DNA of 21,198 nt from Deltaproteobacteria bacterium (GCA_020444165.1 JAHLLK010000085.1:1-21198); one strand, 5' to 3'; shown: positions 1 through 9,371, counted from the first letter of the stretch. Notes: generated by a model not told the origin, from the letters alone. Translations and numbers: made by a program.

Positions 1-618
1 TCCCGGGGTCCGGGAGGGTTCAGCACCAACCCCTACGAATGCCCCGCCCGGGGCGTGTACATCGTGGCGAGCCTCATCCACCCCCCCGCCGGGGAGGCCT
101 ATGAAAAGGGGGTGAACCTGGGCATCAGCCACGTTCCGGCCAAGAGCGGGTTCTTCGCCTCGGTGAAAAGCTGCAACTACCTGCCCAACGTCCTCTTGAA
201 ACGGGAGGCGGTGGAGTCCGGCTGGGACTTCGCCCTGGGGCTGGACGAAAGCGGCGGCCTGGCCGAGGGCTCCACGGAAAACTTCGGCCTGGTGGATCAG
301 GAGGGCCGGCTGGTGTTTCCTCCGCCCGACCACATCCTGGAGGGCACCACGGCCCGGCGGGCCGTGGAACTGGCCGGCCAACTGGTGGCCGAGGGTCTGC
401 TCACCGGCCTGGACCGGCGGCCCCTCAGCATGGACGACCTGTTTTCGGCCCGGGAAGTCATGCTTTTCGGCACCACCCTGGACGTACTGCCCGCCACCCG
501 GCTGGCCGGGCGGGAACTGGGCGGAGGACGGGTGGGCCCGGTGGCCCGCCGCCTTTTGGAACTGATGCGCCGGGACATTCTGGAAAATCCCGCCACCTCC
601 ACTCCCGCTTTCGATTGA
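1..618 (+). CDS. class IV PLP-dependent aminotransferase (BCAT-like), 3' part
   Basis: This is the C-terminal ~205 residues of a fold-type IV PLP enzyme (branched-chain aminotransferase / D-amino acid aminotransferase / aminodeoxychorismate lyase family). The frame is open from base 1, where it reads GPGGFSTNPYECP, so the true start lies left of the window and the GTG at 55 is internal. The family core is visible: VKSCNYLPNVLLKREA, whose Lys (codon 166-168) is the expected Schiff-base lysine, then LAEGSTENFGLV with the conserved Glu and Asn that contact the cofactor, then ILEGTTARRAVELA and EVMLFGTTLDVLPAT, which match the BCAT phosphate-binding and C-terminal loops. Expected reaction is transamination of an amino acid with a 2-oxo acid in the cytoplasm. 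Substrate cannot be fixed, because the specificity loops are mostly outside the window. The family assignment is firm; the exact enzyme is not. Confidence 0.85.
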   Translation, partial: SRGPGGFSTNPYECPARGVYIVASLIHPPAGEAYEKGVNLGISHVPAKSGFFASVKSCNYLPNVLLKREAVESGWDFALGLDESGGLAEGSTENFGLVDQEGRLVFPPPDHILEGTTARRAVELAGQLVAEGLLTGLDRRPLSMDDLFSAREVMLFGTTLDVLPATRLAGRELGGGRVGPVARRLLELMRRDILENPATSTPAFD

Positions 619-1059
619 TCCCCCGGCCTGGACCGGCCTTCCCAACCCCTTGCGACGGCTTATGATATCCATTCCCATCTTATGGCTAGCCTATCCCCCT
701 CCGCCCGATTTTTGACCTTAATTCAACCCCTCACCTTGTGATATCGTGATAACCGGTAGAGGGAAAATAAATGCTCCGGGAGGTGTTACATCACCAAAGG
801 ACGGCATCTCAACCGGCACAAGGCAAATCCGGAAAATAGTTCCTCCCGGCAAAGCGGTTCCCGGAGTCTTCCGGACCAAGGAGGAAGTCTGTCCGGAGAC
901 CCGTTCCAGTACTTCGGTCCGGATTATCCGGATAATGCCGGTCTTCTGGAAATAATCCTGTCCCACAATTCATCCGCCCTGGCCGTTTTCGACCTGGAGG
1001 GCCGCTATCTCTGGGCCTCCCCCGGCTGGGCCCTCCTGTTCGGTCTGGAGGACGGACCC
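619..1059. other. region between aminotransferase and kinase; right half is probably kinase coding sequence
   Basis: Bases 619-760 hold AT-richer sequence with no clear gene. A TTGACC at 712-717 could be a -35 box, but no good -10 follows at 16-18 bases, so I do not call a promoter. From 760 (just after an in-frame TAG at 757-759) the kinase reading frame is open. From about 889 it encodes protein-like sequence, so 889-1059 is probably coding. An unrelated short ORF beginning ATG at 771 stops at 837-839. A perfect 14-base palindrome, ATTATCCGGATAAT, lies at 923-936; one of that length is expected about once in a window this size by chance. Confidence 0.5.
878..891 (+). promoter_or_regulatory. 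strong Shine-Dalgarno followed by in-frame CTG, possible non-AUG start of the kinase
   Basis: AAGGAGG at 878-884 is a near-perfect ribosome binding site. The codon four bases further on (889-891) is CTG, in frame with the kinase. Between the TAG at 757-759 and the GTG at 1060 the frame contains no ATG, GTG or TTG. The alternatives are a sequencing or natural frameshift joining the ATG at 771, or a real start at 1060 that would cut into a PAS-like domain. The spacing of four bases is a little short but workable. Confidence 0.4.
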
Positions 1060-3285
1060 GTGGCCGGCCATACCCACGGCGAGGCGTGCAGCCTGCCGCC
1101 CCCGCCCAAGTGGGCCAAGGCCTTCGGCGGACCTCCGTCCAACGAGGTCGTGTTTTGTCTCTCCGACACCCTGGAGCGCCCCGGAGCCCAACCGGGGCTC
1201 ATCCGCTGGAAAATCGTCCCCTGGCCCGGCCCGGACCACCTTCCCAGGGGCACGGTGCACTTCGCCGAAAATCTTGGCCTCCAACCGGATGCGGCTGAGA
1301 TTACCCATCACTCCGAAAGCCGCCTGGCCCAGATCATAGACTTCCTGCCCGACGCAACCTTCGTCATCGACCACCGGGGCCGGGTGGTGGCCTGGAACAG
1401 GGCCATCGAGAAGATGACCGGCATAAAGGCCCTGGACATCCTGGGCAAGGGCGACTACGAATACTCCCTGCCCTTCTACGGCCGGCGCCGCCCGGTGCTG
1501 ATCGATCTGGTAAACCGCAAGGACCCCAAGGTGGAATCCTCCTATGCCTCCTTCAAGAGGGAGGGGGAGATACTCTTTTCCGAAACCCAGCTGAAAAACA
1601 CCAGCGGCTTGGGCGCCAGGCACCTTTGGAACGTCGCCGGCCCCCTCTACGACCTCCGGGGCAACCAGATAGGGGCCATCGAATCCATCCGGGACGTCTC
1701 CGGCTACAAGAACGCCCTGAAGGAACTGGAGGACTCCCAGACCCGCTACCGGGATCTTTTCAACTCCATCAACGACATCATCTATACCCAGGATATGGAA
1801 GGCCGTTTCCTTTCGGCCAACGCCGCCCTGTGCAACCTCCTGGGCTGCTCCGAAACCTCCATCCTGGGCCGCAAGGCCTCGGAGTTCATGCAATCCCGCA
1901 TGCGGCCGCTGTTCGTGAAGGAGTACCTGGGCGACCTGAAAACCAAGGGCTTCCATCACGGCACCAGCGCCTATCAGACCAGACAGGGCAAACGGTCCTA
2001 CATCGAATACAAAAGCACCCTGGTCACTCCCGAGGACGGACCGCCCTACATCAGCGGCTCCGGCCGGGACGTGACCGAAAGGGTTCTGGCCAACCGCAAG
2101 CTGAAAAAGCTCCAGGAGCAGCTCATACAATCCCAGAAGATGGAGGCCATGGGCACCCTGGCCGGGGGCATCGCCCACGACTTCAACAACATCCTGGCGG
2201 CCATCATGGGCTACGCCGAGCTGGCCGGGCTGGCCCCCACCCTGGGCCGCGATCCCGCCCCGGACCTGGCGCGCATCCTGAGCGCGGCCGAACGGGCCCG
2301 CGACCTGGTGCGCCGCATCCTCACCTTCAGCCGCAAGGTGGCGGCCGAGCGCCGCCCCCTGGACCTGAACCAGGCCGTCACCCGGGCCCTGGGCCTCTTG
2401 GAGCACACCCTGCCCCGCATGGTGCGCCTGGAGGCCCGGCTCTTCCCCGGCCTGGCCATGGTCAGCGCCGACCCCAACCAGATGGAGCAGATCATCCTGA
2501 ACCTGGCCACCAACGCGGCCGACGCCATGCCCGGCGGGGGGCGGCTCCTCCTGGAGACCCGGAACGTCCACCTTCCCGAGGAGGGGCAGGCCGCCCTGCC
2601 CGAGATCCGGCCCGGGGAATATGCGCTCCTGGAAGTCGCGGACTCCGGCCAGGGCATGGACCCCGCGACCCTGGAGCACATCTACGACCCCTTCTTCACC
2701 ACCAAGGAGGTGGGCAAGGGCACCGGCCTGGGGCTCTCCACGGTCTATGGCATCGTGAAGGCCCACGAGGGGCACATCCTCTGCGAGAGTGGGCCCGCCC
2801 GGGGCACCGTGTTCCGGGTCTTTCTGCCGGCCCTGGGCGCCGACGCCGCGGCCGAGGCCAGCCTGGCCCCGGCCGCGCGCCCGGACCAACCGGGACAGGA
2901 GACCGTCTGGCTGGTGGACGACGAGGAGGCCCTGCGGGAGATGGGCGCCCGCCTCCTGGAGAGCGTGGGCTACCAGGTGCGCGCCGCGGCCAGCGGCGAG
3001 GAACTCCTGGCCATGTACCGGGAAGCCGGGCAGCGCCCGGACCTGGTGATCCTGGACCTCAACATGCCGGGCATGGGCGGCGAGAAATGCCTGCGGGAGC
3101 TGTTGGCCCTGGACCCCCGGGCCCGCATCCTGGTGGCCAGCGGCTACAGCTCGGCCGGGCAGGCCCCGGATTGCCTGGCCGCCGGGGCGGCGGCCTATCT
3201 GGCCAAGCCCTTCCGCCTGCCCGACCTTTTGGCTGCGGTGCGGGAGGTGCTGGACCGGCCGCCGCCGGAGGCGCCCCCGGCCTGA
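1060..3285 (+). CDS. hybrid sensor histidine kinase, PAS domains + HisKA/HATPase + receiver
   Basis: The coordinates use the first conventional start (GTG 1060, 741 aa), but the protein probably begins near 889: upstream codons read GLLEIILSHNSSALAVFDLE, the first strand of a PAS domain that 1060 would truncate. Order by GTG numbering: rest of the first PAS (~1-65), second PAS from [20 protein letters not shown] (~88-210), third PAS from [19 protein letters not shown] (~230-345), H-box [10 protein letters not shown] with phospho-acceptor His373, N-box [17 protein letters not shown]1 DSGQGMD, F/G2 [20 protein letters not shown], then a receiver (~608-735) with acidic WLVDDEE, phospho-acceptor Asp666 in LDLNMPG, and Lys in AYLAKPF. 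All catalytic residues are present. No membrane segment is visible, so it should be a cytoplasmic sensor. No separate response regulator or output gene is adjacent, so its partner is probably encoded elsewhere. Ligand or signal unknown. Confidence 0.9.
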   Translation: MAGHTHGEACSLPPPPKWAKAFGGPPSNEVVFCLSDTLERPGAQPGLIRWKIVPWPGPDHLPRGTVHFAENLGLQPDAAEITHHSESRLAQIIDFLPDATFVIDHRGRVVAWNRAIEKMTGIKALDILGKGDYEYSLPFYGRRRPVLIDLVNRKDPKVESSYASFKREGEILFSETQLKNTSGLGARHLWNVAGPLYDLRGNQIGAIESIRDVSGYKNALKELEDSQTRYRDLFNSINDIIYTQDMEGRFLSANAALCNLLGCSETSILGRKASEFMQSRMRPLFVKEYLGDLKTKGFHHGTSAYQTRQGKRSYIEYKSTLVTPEDGPPYISGSGRDVTERVLANRKLKKLQEQLIQSQKMEAMGTLAGGIAHDFNNILAAIMGYAELAGLAPTLGRDPAPDLARILSAAERARDLVRRILTFSRKVAAERRPLDLNQAVTRALGLLEHTLPRMVRLEARLFPGLAMVSADPNQMEQIILNLATNAADAMPGGGRLLLETRNVHLPEEGQAALPEIRPGEYALLEVADSGQGMDPATLEHIYDPFFTTKEVGKGTGLGLSTVYGIVKAHEGHILCESGPARGTVFRVFLPALGADAAAEASLAPAARPDQPGQETVWLVDDEEALREMGARLLESVGYQVRAAASGEELLAMYREAGQRPDLVILDLNMPGMGGEKCLRELLALDPRARILVASGYSSAGQAPDCLAAGAAAYLAKPFRLPDLLAAVREVLDRPPPEAPPA

Positions 3286-3427
3286 GGCCCCCGGCCGCCC
3301 CGCTTCCCGGCCGGGAGCGAACCCGGCGAATTCCTGCAAATCCGGCGTGGCGTGATAACCTTAGGGGGTCCCCGGGGCGAAGAGCCGCGGGGCGGTGGCT
3401 ATGCTCATTTGCGCCAGGAATGAGGGC

Positions 3428-5335
3428 ATGGGTTTGGAGGAAGTCAGCAGCGCCCAGAGCGTCTTGCCGGAGCCGGAGGGCGCGGGCCCGCCCGAGCTGA
3501 AGGGCTCGCGGGCGGCCCGGGAGGCCTTGGCCCACGCGCCGGCCTCGCCCGGCGTCTACCTCTTCAAGGACGCCAAGGGCAAGATCATCTACGTGGGCAA
3601 GGCCAAGCGCCTGAAGAACCGCCTCCTCTCCTATGCCCGGCCCCAGAGCGTGCAGGGTTTTTACCGCCACAAGGTGGAGGCCATGCTGGCCCGGGCCCGC
3701 ACCCTGGAATACGTGGTCACCGGCTCGGAAAAGGATGCGCTCCTCTTGGAGCACACCCTGATCAAGGAGCACCGCCCCCGCTACAACGTGGACCTCCGGG
3801 ACGACAAGACCTACCCCTACTTCCGCCTGAACCTGGAGGACGACTTCCCCCGCTTCACCCTGGTCCGCCGGCCGGACCTGAACGACGGGGCGCGCTACTT
3901 CGGGCCGTTCGAGGACGCCGGCTCCGCCCGGCGCACCATGCGCATGCTGCAGCGCATCTTTCCGCTCCGCCGCTGCGGCGACCACGCCCTGAAGACCCGC
4001 ACCCGCCCCTGCCTGGACCTGGAGACCGGGCTGTGCCTGGGGCCCTGCGCCGGCCGGGTGAGCCCGGAGGAGTACCAGGTGTTGGCCCGCCAATTGGCCG
4101 ATTTCTTCGGGGGCAAGGGCGGGGAGCTGGTGGGCGAGTTGGAGCGGCGCATGTGGGAGGCGGCCGAGGCCAAGCGCTACGAGGCCGCGGCCATCCTGCG
4201 GGACCGCAAGGAGGCCCTGGCCAAGACCCTGGCCCGCCAGGAGGTGGCCCGGACCGAGGGCCGCGACACTGACGCCCTGGCCCTGGTGCAGGACGAGGGC
4301 GGCTCCCGCCTGGCCGTGTTGAAGGCCCGGGGGGGCCGGGTGCTGGCCAGCCGGGTCTTCGAGTTCGAGCCCGGGCCGGAGCCACCCGAGGAGATCCTCA
4401 CCCAGGCGCTCATCGCCCTTTACCACGGCGGGGCGCCACCGCCGCCCCTGGTGTTGGTGAACCTCATGCCGGCCGATCCCTCCCTGGTGGCCGAGATCCT
4501 CTCCGAGCGGGCCGGCCGCCGGGTGGAGCTGCGGAAACCCCAGCGGGGCGGGGCCATGGGGCTGTTGGAACTGGCCCTCCTGAACGCCTCCCAGCCCCGC
4601 CAGGCCGGGGAGGAGGAGCGCCTGGCCGCGGCGCTCACGCGGCTCGGCCGCAAGCTGGGCCTGGCCGCCCCGCCCGAGACCATGGAATGCGTGGACATCT
4701 CGCACCTGGGCGGGCGGCTCACCGTGGCCAGCCTGGTGCGCTTTGCCGGCGGCCGGCCGGACAAGTCCGGCTACCGCCATTACAAGGTTCTGGGCCTGGA
4801 GGGGCCGGACGACTACGCGGCCATGCGCCAGGTGGTGGAGCGCCGTCTCTTGCGGGGCGGCGAGCCGCCGGACCTGTTGGTGGTGGACGGCGGCAAGGGG
4901 CAGTTGGCCATGGCCCTGGCCGCCATGGCGGACCTGCCGCCGGAGCGCCGTCCCCCGGCGGCCGCCCTGGCCAAGGGCCGCGCCCCGGGCGAGCCGGACC
5001 GGGTCTTCGTGCCGGGCCGCAAGAACCCCGTGAACCTGCCGGCCGGGGACCAGGGGCTGTTGCTCCTGATGAAATTGCGCGACGAGGCCCACCGTTTCGC
5101 GATCACTTACCACCGTTTGTTGCGCTCCAAGGCGCTCCGGCGCTCCATTCTGGACGAGGTGCCGGGCATCGGTCCGGGCAAGAAACGGAACTTGTTGAAA
5201 GCCTTCGGGTCCTTGGCCGCGCTGAAACGGGCCGGGGCCCAGCGGATGCACGAGGAGGCCGGGCTGGACCTGGCCACGGCCCAGCGGGTGGAGGCTTTTT
5301 TGGCCTCTCTTGACACTTCCCGTAAGCCCGAGTAG
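3428..5335 (+). CDS. uvrC: UvrC, excinuclease ABC subunit C
   Basis: UvrC makes the 3' and 5' incisions around DNA lesions in nucleotide excision repair with UvrA and UvrB. In order: GIY-YIG nuclease ([20 protein letters not shown], then [20 protein letters not shown] with its catalytic Glu); four cysteines ([21 protein letters not shown]) matching the Fe-S ligands of the family; UVR motif ([23 protein letters not shown]), the UvrB contact; RNase H-like nuclease half ([28 protein letters not shown]); and a C-terminal helix-hairpin-helix ([20 protein letters not shown]). ATG 3428 is chosen because AGGA lies 8 bases upstream and the product (635 aa) is close to the usual ~610; GTG 3395 and ATG 3401 are in-frame alternatives. 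Conserved sequence starts only ~40 residues in, so the start is uncertain. tatB follows 28 bases after the stop, so cotranscription is likely. Confidence 0.96.
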   Translation: MGLEEVSSAQSVLPEPEGAGPPELKGSRAAREALAHAPASPGVYLFKDAKGKIIYVGKAKRLKNRLLSYARPQSVQGFYRHKVEAMLARARTLEYVVTGSEKDALLLEHTLIKEHRPRYNVDLRDDKTYPYFRLNLEDDFPRFTLVRRPDLNDGARYFGPFEDAGSARRTMRMLQRIFPLRRCGDHALKTRTRPCLDLETGLCLGPCAGRVSPEEYQVLARQLADFFGGKGGELVGELERRMWEAAEAKRYEAAAILRDRKEALAKTLARQEVARTEGRDTDALALVQDEGGSRLAVLKARGGRVLASRVFEFEPGPEPPEEILTQALIALYHGGAPPPPLVLVNLMPADPSLVAEILSERAGRRVELRKPQRGGAMGLLELALLNASQPRQAGEEERLAAALTRLGRKLGLAAPPETMECVDISHLGGRLTVASLVRFAGGRPDKSGYRHYKVLGLEGPDDYAAMRQVVERRLLRGGEPPDLLVVDGGKGQLAMALAAMADLPPERRPPAAALAKGRAPGEPDRVFVPGRKNPVNLPAGDQGLLLLMKLRDEAHRFAITYHRLLRSKALRRSILDEVPGIGPGKKRNLLKAFGSLAALKRAGAQRMHEEAGLDLATAQRVEAFLASLDTSRKPE

Positions 5336-5363
5336 ACTCCTGGCAACTTCCTGGAGATTTCAT

Positions 5364-5876
5364 ATGTTTGGCATCGGACTGCCGGAACTCCTGATTATCC
5401 TGGTGGTGGCCTTGATCGTGGTGGGGCCGAGTAAGCTGCCGGATCTGGCCAAGAGCCTGGGCAAGGGGCTCAGCGAGTTCAAGAAGGCGGCGGATGACCT
5501 CAAGTCGGAGCTGCACCAGAACGACGCCTACCAGGACGTGGTGGAGATCAAGAAGAGCTTCAAGGACACCGTGGACTCCATGAAGCCCGGCAATCTCCTG
5601 GACGCGGCCACCGGCGGCGAGGTCAAGCCCAAGGATACGCCCCCCAACGAGGTCAAGCCGGCGGACGCGGGCCTTGGCGAGTTGCAGCCCAAGGAGCCCC
5701 AGCTGGACCTCTCGGGCCGCCAGGCGGTGTACGACAGCATCGAGGCTGAGCAGGCCACCCCCGAGGAAGCCGCCGCCCCGGGCGAGGCCGAGGGCGAGGC
5801 CGCGGCTGTCGCCGAGGAAAAGAACGCGGCTTCCGCGCCCCAGACCGGACAGGCCCCCGCCAAGAATCATGCCTAA
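5364..5876 (+). CDS. tatB: Sec-independent translocase subunit TatB (TatA/B family)
   Basis: This is a component of the twin-arginine translocon that exports folded proteins across the inner membrane. It has the family layout: a short periplasmic N-terminus, one membrane span ([20 protein letters not shown], with the conserved Glu in PELL), the hinge GPSKLP, an amphipathic helix ([20 protein letters not shown]) and a charged, Ala/Pro/Glu-rich disordered tail. FxIG at the start, the Glu in the span, GPxxLP and the 170-residue length fit TatB better than TatA; a protein doing both jobs is possible because no tatA is present here. ATG 5364 has GGAG 8 bases upstream; the frame is open further upstream, into the uvrC end, but conserved sequence begins exactly here. 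The stop overlaps the tatC start by 8 bases, implying translational coupling. Confidence 0.9.
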   Translation: MFGIGLPELLIILVVALIVVGPSKLPDLAKSLGKGLSEFKKAADDLKSELHQNDAYQDVVEIKKSFKDTVDSMKPGNLLDAATGGEVKPKDTPPNEVKPADAGLGELQPKEPQLDLSGRQAVYDSIEAEQATPEEAAAPGEAEGEAAAVAEEKNAASAPQTGQAPAKNHA

Positions 5877-6726
5877 AGAGAACGTGCCGGACAGCCAGCC
5901 CGCCGCCACCCTGCCGGGCGAGACTCCTCCCGAGGAGAACGTCAACGAGTCCCGCATGTCCTTCATGGAGCACCTGGAGGAATTGCGCACCCGCATGGTG
6001 CACGCGGCCATCGCGGTGGGCGTCTGCTTCCTGGTCACCTATTTCTTCAAGGAAGAGCTGTACCACTACCTGGCCCTGCCCTTGAAAGCGGCCATGCCCC
6101 CCGACGCCAAGCTCATCTACACCGCGCCGGCCGAGGCCTTTTTCACTTACATCAAGATCGCCTTCCTGGCGGCCATCCTGGCTGCCTCGCCCTATATCTT
6201 CTATCAGGTGTGGCGCTTCGTGGCCCCGGGCCTCTATTCCCGGGAGCGCAAGGCGGTGCTGCCCTTCGTGATTTTCTCCTCGCTGTTGTTCATGGGCGGC
6301 GCGGCGTTCTGCTACACCACCGTGTTCCCCTATTCCTTCCAGTTCTTCATGAGCTTCGCCTCGGACGAGATCACCCCCATGCTCTCCCTGAAGAGCTACC
6401 TCTCGTTCTCCACCATGCTCTTGTTCGCCTTTGGCATGGTGTTCGAGATGCCCCTGATCCTGGTGTTCCTGGGCCGTTTGGGGGTGATTGGCTCCGCCAT
6501 GCTGCGCCGCCAGCGCAAGTACGCCATCCTGATCATGTTCGTCATGGGGGCCATCTTCACCCCGCCAGACTGGGTGACCCAGTGCATGTTGGCCGTGCCC
6601 ATGTGCCTCCTGTACGAGGTTTCCATCTGGCTGGTGCGGGCCACGGAAAAGAAGAAGGCCCTGGCCCGAGCCGCGGCCGAAGCCGAGTTCGAGACCCCCT
6701 CCGACCCGCCGCCGGCTGCGGAGTGA
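5869..6726 (+). CDS. tatC: Sec-independent translocase subunit TatC
   Basis: TatC is the polytopic receptor that, with TatB, binds the twin-arginine signal peptide. The 285-residue product has six expected membrane spans. Conserved residues match E. coli TatC: HLEELRTR near the N-terminus, [17 protein letters not shown] in the first cytoplasmic loop (the Phe and the Glu of the signal-peptide site), [20 protein letters not shown] (conserved membrane Glu) and [12 protein letters not shown] near the fifth span. The chosen ATG 5869 lies inside the tatB end. It gives ~33 extra hydrophilic N-terminal residues compared with E. coli, so an internal start at the ATG of [11 protein letters not shown] (about 5956) is possible. 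A charged C-terminal tail follows the last span. Confidence 0.96.
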   Translation: MPKENVPDSQPAATLPGETPPEENVNESRMSFMEHLEELRTRMVHAAIAVGVCFLVTYFFKEELYHYLALPLKAAMPPDAKLIYTAPAEAFFTYIKIAFLAAILAASPYIFYQVWRFVAPGLYSRERKAVLPFVIFSSLLFMGGAAFCYTTVFPYSFQFFMSFASDEITPMLSLKSYLSFSTMLLFAFGMVFEMPLILVFLGRLGVIGSAMLRRQRKYAILIMFVMGAIFTPPDWVTQCMLAVPMCLLYEVSIWLVRATEKKKALARAAAEAEFETPSDPPPAAE

Positions 6727-6826
6727 TCGCGCCCGTCAACCCCAGCGTTGTGCGATAAAGGATAGAAGAGACCCGGCGGCGATGAGCCGGTTGGGGACAG
6801 CCCACTCCCGAGGTCAGGGCGGAGCC

Positions 6827-7153
6827 ATGATCCCCGAACTCGCTCCGACCAACCCCCAAGCCCCCGCGGTGCAGATCCTGGCCGGGATGCTCCCCGAGCT
6901 TTCCCGGCGCTTCAGCGTGCGGCGGATCGGGGTGTTTGGTTCGCTGGCCCGGGGCGAGGGGACCGCAGCCAGTGACGCGGACATCATCGTGGAGCTGGCC
7001 GAGCCCACCTTTGACCATTACCTGGATTTGAAATTTCTCCTGGAAGGGCGTCTCCAACGGCCGGTGGATTTGGTCCTGGCCGACACGGTTAAACCGCGAC
7101 TCAAAAGCGTGATCGCCCGGGAAGCGGTTTATGCCTGGTTCGGACAACGGTAG
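6827..7153 (+). CDS. MNT-type minimal nucleotidyltransferase
   Basis: This is a small (108 aa) polymerase-beta-fold nucleotidyltransferase. The active-site signature is intact: VFGSLARGEGTAASDADIIV carries G-S, then ten residues, then D-A-D, the Mg/NTP-binding pair; PVDLVLAD holds the likely third acidic residue. Such proteins (MntA type) usually neutralise a HEPN-domain RNase toxin by AMPylating it. No HEPN gene lies on either side: tatC is upstream and a terminator directly downstream. It is therefore an orphan here or acts with a distant partner. ATG 6827 is preferred (GGAG just upstream, family-like length); an in-frame ATG at 6782 would add 15 residues with no family similarity. It could belong to the plus-strand operon starting at uvrC, with a 100-base gap after tatC. 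Confidence 0.8.
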   Translation: MIPELAPTNPQAPAVQILAGMLPELSRRFSVRRIGVFGSLARGEGTAASDADIIVELAEPTFDHYLDLKFLLEGRLQRPVDLVLADTVKPRLKSVIAREAVYAWFGQR

Positions 7154-7216
7154 TTTGAAAGCGTCCAAAAGAGCGCGGCACGGGACTCGAAGCACCGTAC
7201 CGCGCTGGCGTTTTGT

Positions 7217-7253
7217 CCGGCCGGCTCCACCGTGGAGCCGGCCGGTTTTCTTT
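7217..7253 (+). terminator. intrinsic terminator after the MNT gene
   Basis: A perfect 13-base-pair stem (CCGGCCGGCTCCA at 7217-7229, complement at 7233-7245) with a 3-base loop is followed directly by TTTTCTTT. It ends the plus-strand block and lies 4 bases from the stop codon of the convergent minus-strand gene. The T-tract is only on the plus side, so it should work mainly rightward. Confidence 0.85.
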
Positions 7254-7256
7254 AGC

Positions 7257-9233
7257 TCAGAAATTATAAGCCACGGACAATTGTCCGTTGATCCCCGTGG
7301 TCTGGGCGTCGTCGCCCATCACCCCGGCCACCATGCCCGTGAGGGACAGGCCGCCGTGGGTGGCCGCCAGGCTCAGGCCGGCGGTGAACAGGTTGCGGCT
7401 GTCATAGGCCGATTGTTGGCTCACCGAGAAACCGTAAAGCGTGCCGGAGGTCTCGATCTGGGGGTCGCCCAGAATCCGCTCGTAGCCCAGGGTCGCCACC
7501 GGGGTCAGGGTCCACGAGCCCAACTCTTGCGGCGCCAGGGCGGCTTCCAGCTCGGCCAGGAGGCTGGGGTAGGTCTCGTCCAGGCTGTCGACGTCCAGGG
7601 CCAGTTCGCTGCCGTTTTCGTCAAAGCTGCCCAGGTTCAGCCCCGTCACCCGCGCCCCCACCTGGGGGGTGAGGGTGAAGGGCGCCAGGCCGATGACGTC
7701 ACCCAGGCGGACCTGGCCGCTGTACACCGCGCCGTCGGTCTTGCCGGAGGCCGTGCCCAGGCCCAGGCCCAGGTCGCGGTCGCTCCGGTAGTGCACCCAG
7801 CCGGCGTCCACGCGCCCCTCCAGGAACAGCCCGGCATCCAGGGCCGCAAACCCGTACCGCCCCCCCAGGGTGGCCAAGAGGGTGTTGGGGGTGGCGGTGG
7901 CGTCGGCGCTTTTCACCTCACCCCAGGCGTAGCCCAGGCCCGCCGAGAGGCTGGCCCGGTCGCCCAGGCGGTGGGTCACGCCGATGAGCGAGCCGGCGGT
8001 GGATTCCTTGCTTTCGGCGATGCCGTCGTGGCCCTCGGTTTCCGCGAGGCCCCCGAGGCCGGCCAGCCAGACCCGGGTCTGGCCGGGGGCCAGGTCCGCG
8101 CCCTGGGTGAACGGCCGGATCGCCGCGTCCACCCGCGAGGGCTGGCGCAGGAGAAAGGCGGCGGCATCGGCGTGCACCTGGCCGCCGGCCCGGGTCTCCA
8201 CGCCGCCCAGGGCGCCGGCGTCCACGGCCGCCTGCAAATAGTAGTTATAGCTGGTGTAGTGGCCCGACAGGGGGGAGTCCTGCAAGTTTCGCAAGAGCGC
8301 GGCCCCGGCGGCGGCGTTGCCGCTCAGGCCGGCCTGGCCGGGCAAGGTGGCGTAGTAGACCATCTTGCCGCGCAGCACGTAGATATCAGCCTGGGTCAGG
8401 CCCAAGCCCTCGGTGAGATAGGCGTACAGGGAGCCGTAGGTGGCGGTCACCTGGTCCAGCCCGGCCTCCAGGTAGCTGGCCTCGACCCCCAAGAGCGCGT
8501 CGATGGTGGCGGGGTTGGCCCCCGGGGTGTTGGCCAGGATGGCCGCCCGGGAGATGGCGATCAAATCGGCCGTGTAGCTGTTGGTGGCCAGGTAGTCGGT
8601 CCGGATGGTGTCCGGGGAAACCCCGGCGATGCTCTGCAACAGCAGGGAGGTCCAGCCGGTGCGGTCCTTGCCGCCCGAGCAGTGGTACATCACCGGAAAG
8701 TCGTCGTGGGCCAGGGTCAAGAGGACCGTGCGCAGGCCTTCCCGCTGCACCGCGTCGGTGACGAACTCCCGGTACCCCTGCTGCATGAACTGGGCGGCCG
8801 CCGCGTGGGAAACGGTGAAGGGCGGGTCGGGCACCGGTTTCTTGACGCCGTAGATGTTGACGTTGGTGTAGATGATTCCCGGCGGCACCCGGTCGGGCGA
8901 ATTGTTGATCTCAAAAGGCGTGCGCAGGTCGATATCCCGGCCGACGCCCAGGGAGGTGATGATGCCCGAGTCATGGGGGCTCAGGTAAGCCAGTTCATCG
9001 GTGCGAAAGAAAACCCCGGTGCGCATCACCCCGCCATGGTCGGTGGGGTTCACATAACCGGTTCCCCCATGCCGGGCGGAGATGCCGGCCAGGTCCCGGA
9101 AATTGGGGGCCGAGTGAAGGATGGGGGTGGAAATGGCCTCCTGGGCCCGGGCGGGGGAAAAGGCCAGGCATAACGCGGCGGCCAAGGTAAAAAAGACGAC
9201 CTTGCGGGTGGAGCCTAAATGTTGGGCGAGCAT
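7257..9233 (-). CDS. secreted tyrosine-phosphatase-like domain fused to an autotransporter beta-barrel
   Basis: 658 residues. A signal peptide (basic GSTRK, hydrophobic VVFFTLAAALCLAF, cleavage near SPARA/Q at residue 30) precedes a PtpB/Y_phosphatase3-like domain: HSAPNFRDLAG (~40-50), FFRTDE, then the P-loop HCSGGKDRTG with nucleophile Cys185 and Arg191 (CX5R), and a helical family tail ending in LRGKMV. From ~410 to the end the sequence alternates as outer-membrane strands (AGSLIGVTHRLGDRASLSAG, LGYAWGEV) and finishes in LSVAYNF, the terminal aromatic expected of a type V autotransporter barrel. The phosphatase is thus a predicted passenger exposed on, or released from, the cell surface; substrate unknown (phosphotyrosine, phosphoinositide or other phosphoester). 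ATG 9233 is chosen because AGGAG lies six bases upstream and the signal peptide starts here; an in-frame start 17 codons upstream lacks this. Transcribed alone from the promoter at 9372-9400. Confidence 0.88.
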   Translation of the reverse strand: MLAQHLGSTRKVVFFTLAAALCLAFSPARAQEAISTPILHSAPNFRDLAGISARHGGTGYVNPTDHGGVMRTGVFFRTDELAYLSPHDSGIITSLGVGRDIDLRTPFEINNSPDRVPPGIIYTNVNIYGVKKPVPDPPFTVSHAAAAQFMQQGYREFVTDAVQREGLRTVLLTLAHDDFPVMYHCSGGKDRTGWTSLLLQSIAGVSPDTIRTDYLATNSYTADLIAISRAAILANTPGANPATIDALLGVEASYLEAGLDQVTATYGSLYAYLTEGLGLTQADIYVLRGKMVYYATLPGQAGLSGNAAAGAALLRNLQDSPLSGHYTSYNYYLQAAVDAGALGGVETRAGGQVHADAAAFLLRQPSRVDAAIRPFTQGADLAPGQTRVWLAGLGGLAETEGHDGIAESKESTAGSLIGVTHRLGDRASLSAGLGYAWGEVKSADATATPNTLLATLGGRYGFAALDAGLFLEGRVDAGWVHYRSDRDLGLGLGTASGKTDGAVYSGQVRLGDVIGLAPFTLTPQVGARVTGLNLGSFDENGSELALDVDSLDETYPSLLAELEAALAPQELGSWTLTPVATLGYERILGDPQIETSGTLYGFSVSQQSAYDSRNLFTAGLSLAATHGGLSLTGMVAGVMGDDAQTTGINGQLSVAYNF

Positions 9234-9371
9234 GGCTGACTCCTGTACGGTTTTAAGCGGGTTTTCAAGGGGGTAAACCCTCACCCGCCATGGGCGGCCG
9301 CCGCGGAAAGCTTCCCGCGCGGGGGGCGCCCCCCGTTGTCGATGGTGGTGGAAATTTGTAGGGCCTGCAGG

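Noticed and set aside
712..752. Promoter before the kinase (TTGACC at 712-717)
   Set aside because: No acceptable -10 hexamer lies 16-18 bases downstream. The TGATAT and TGATAA candidates are too far or too poor.
923..936. Perfect 14-base palindrome ATTATCCGGATAAT as an operator
   Set aside because: About one such palindrome is expected by chance in 21 kb, and it probably lies inside the kinase coding sequence.
970..3339. 789-codon minus-strand open frame opposite the hybrid kinase
   Set aside because: It is a shadow ORF from high GC third positions; the plus strand carries unmistakable kinase motifs and the antisense product has low-complexity composition.
7131..9173. 680-codon plus-strand open frame opposite the phosphatase-autotransporter
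   Set aside because: It has composition typical of antisense reading, runs through the terminator at 7217-7253, and has no domain. The minus frame has a signal peptide, CX5R loop and barrel.
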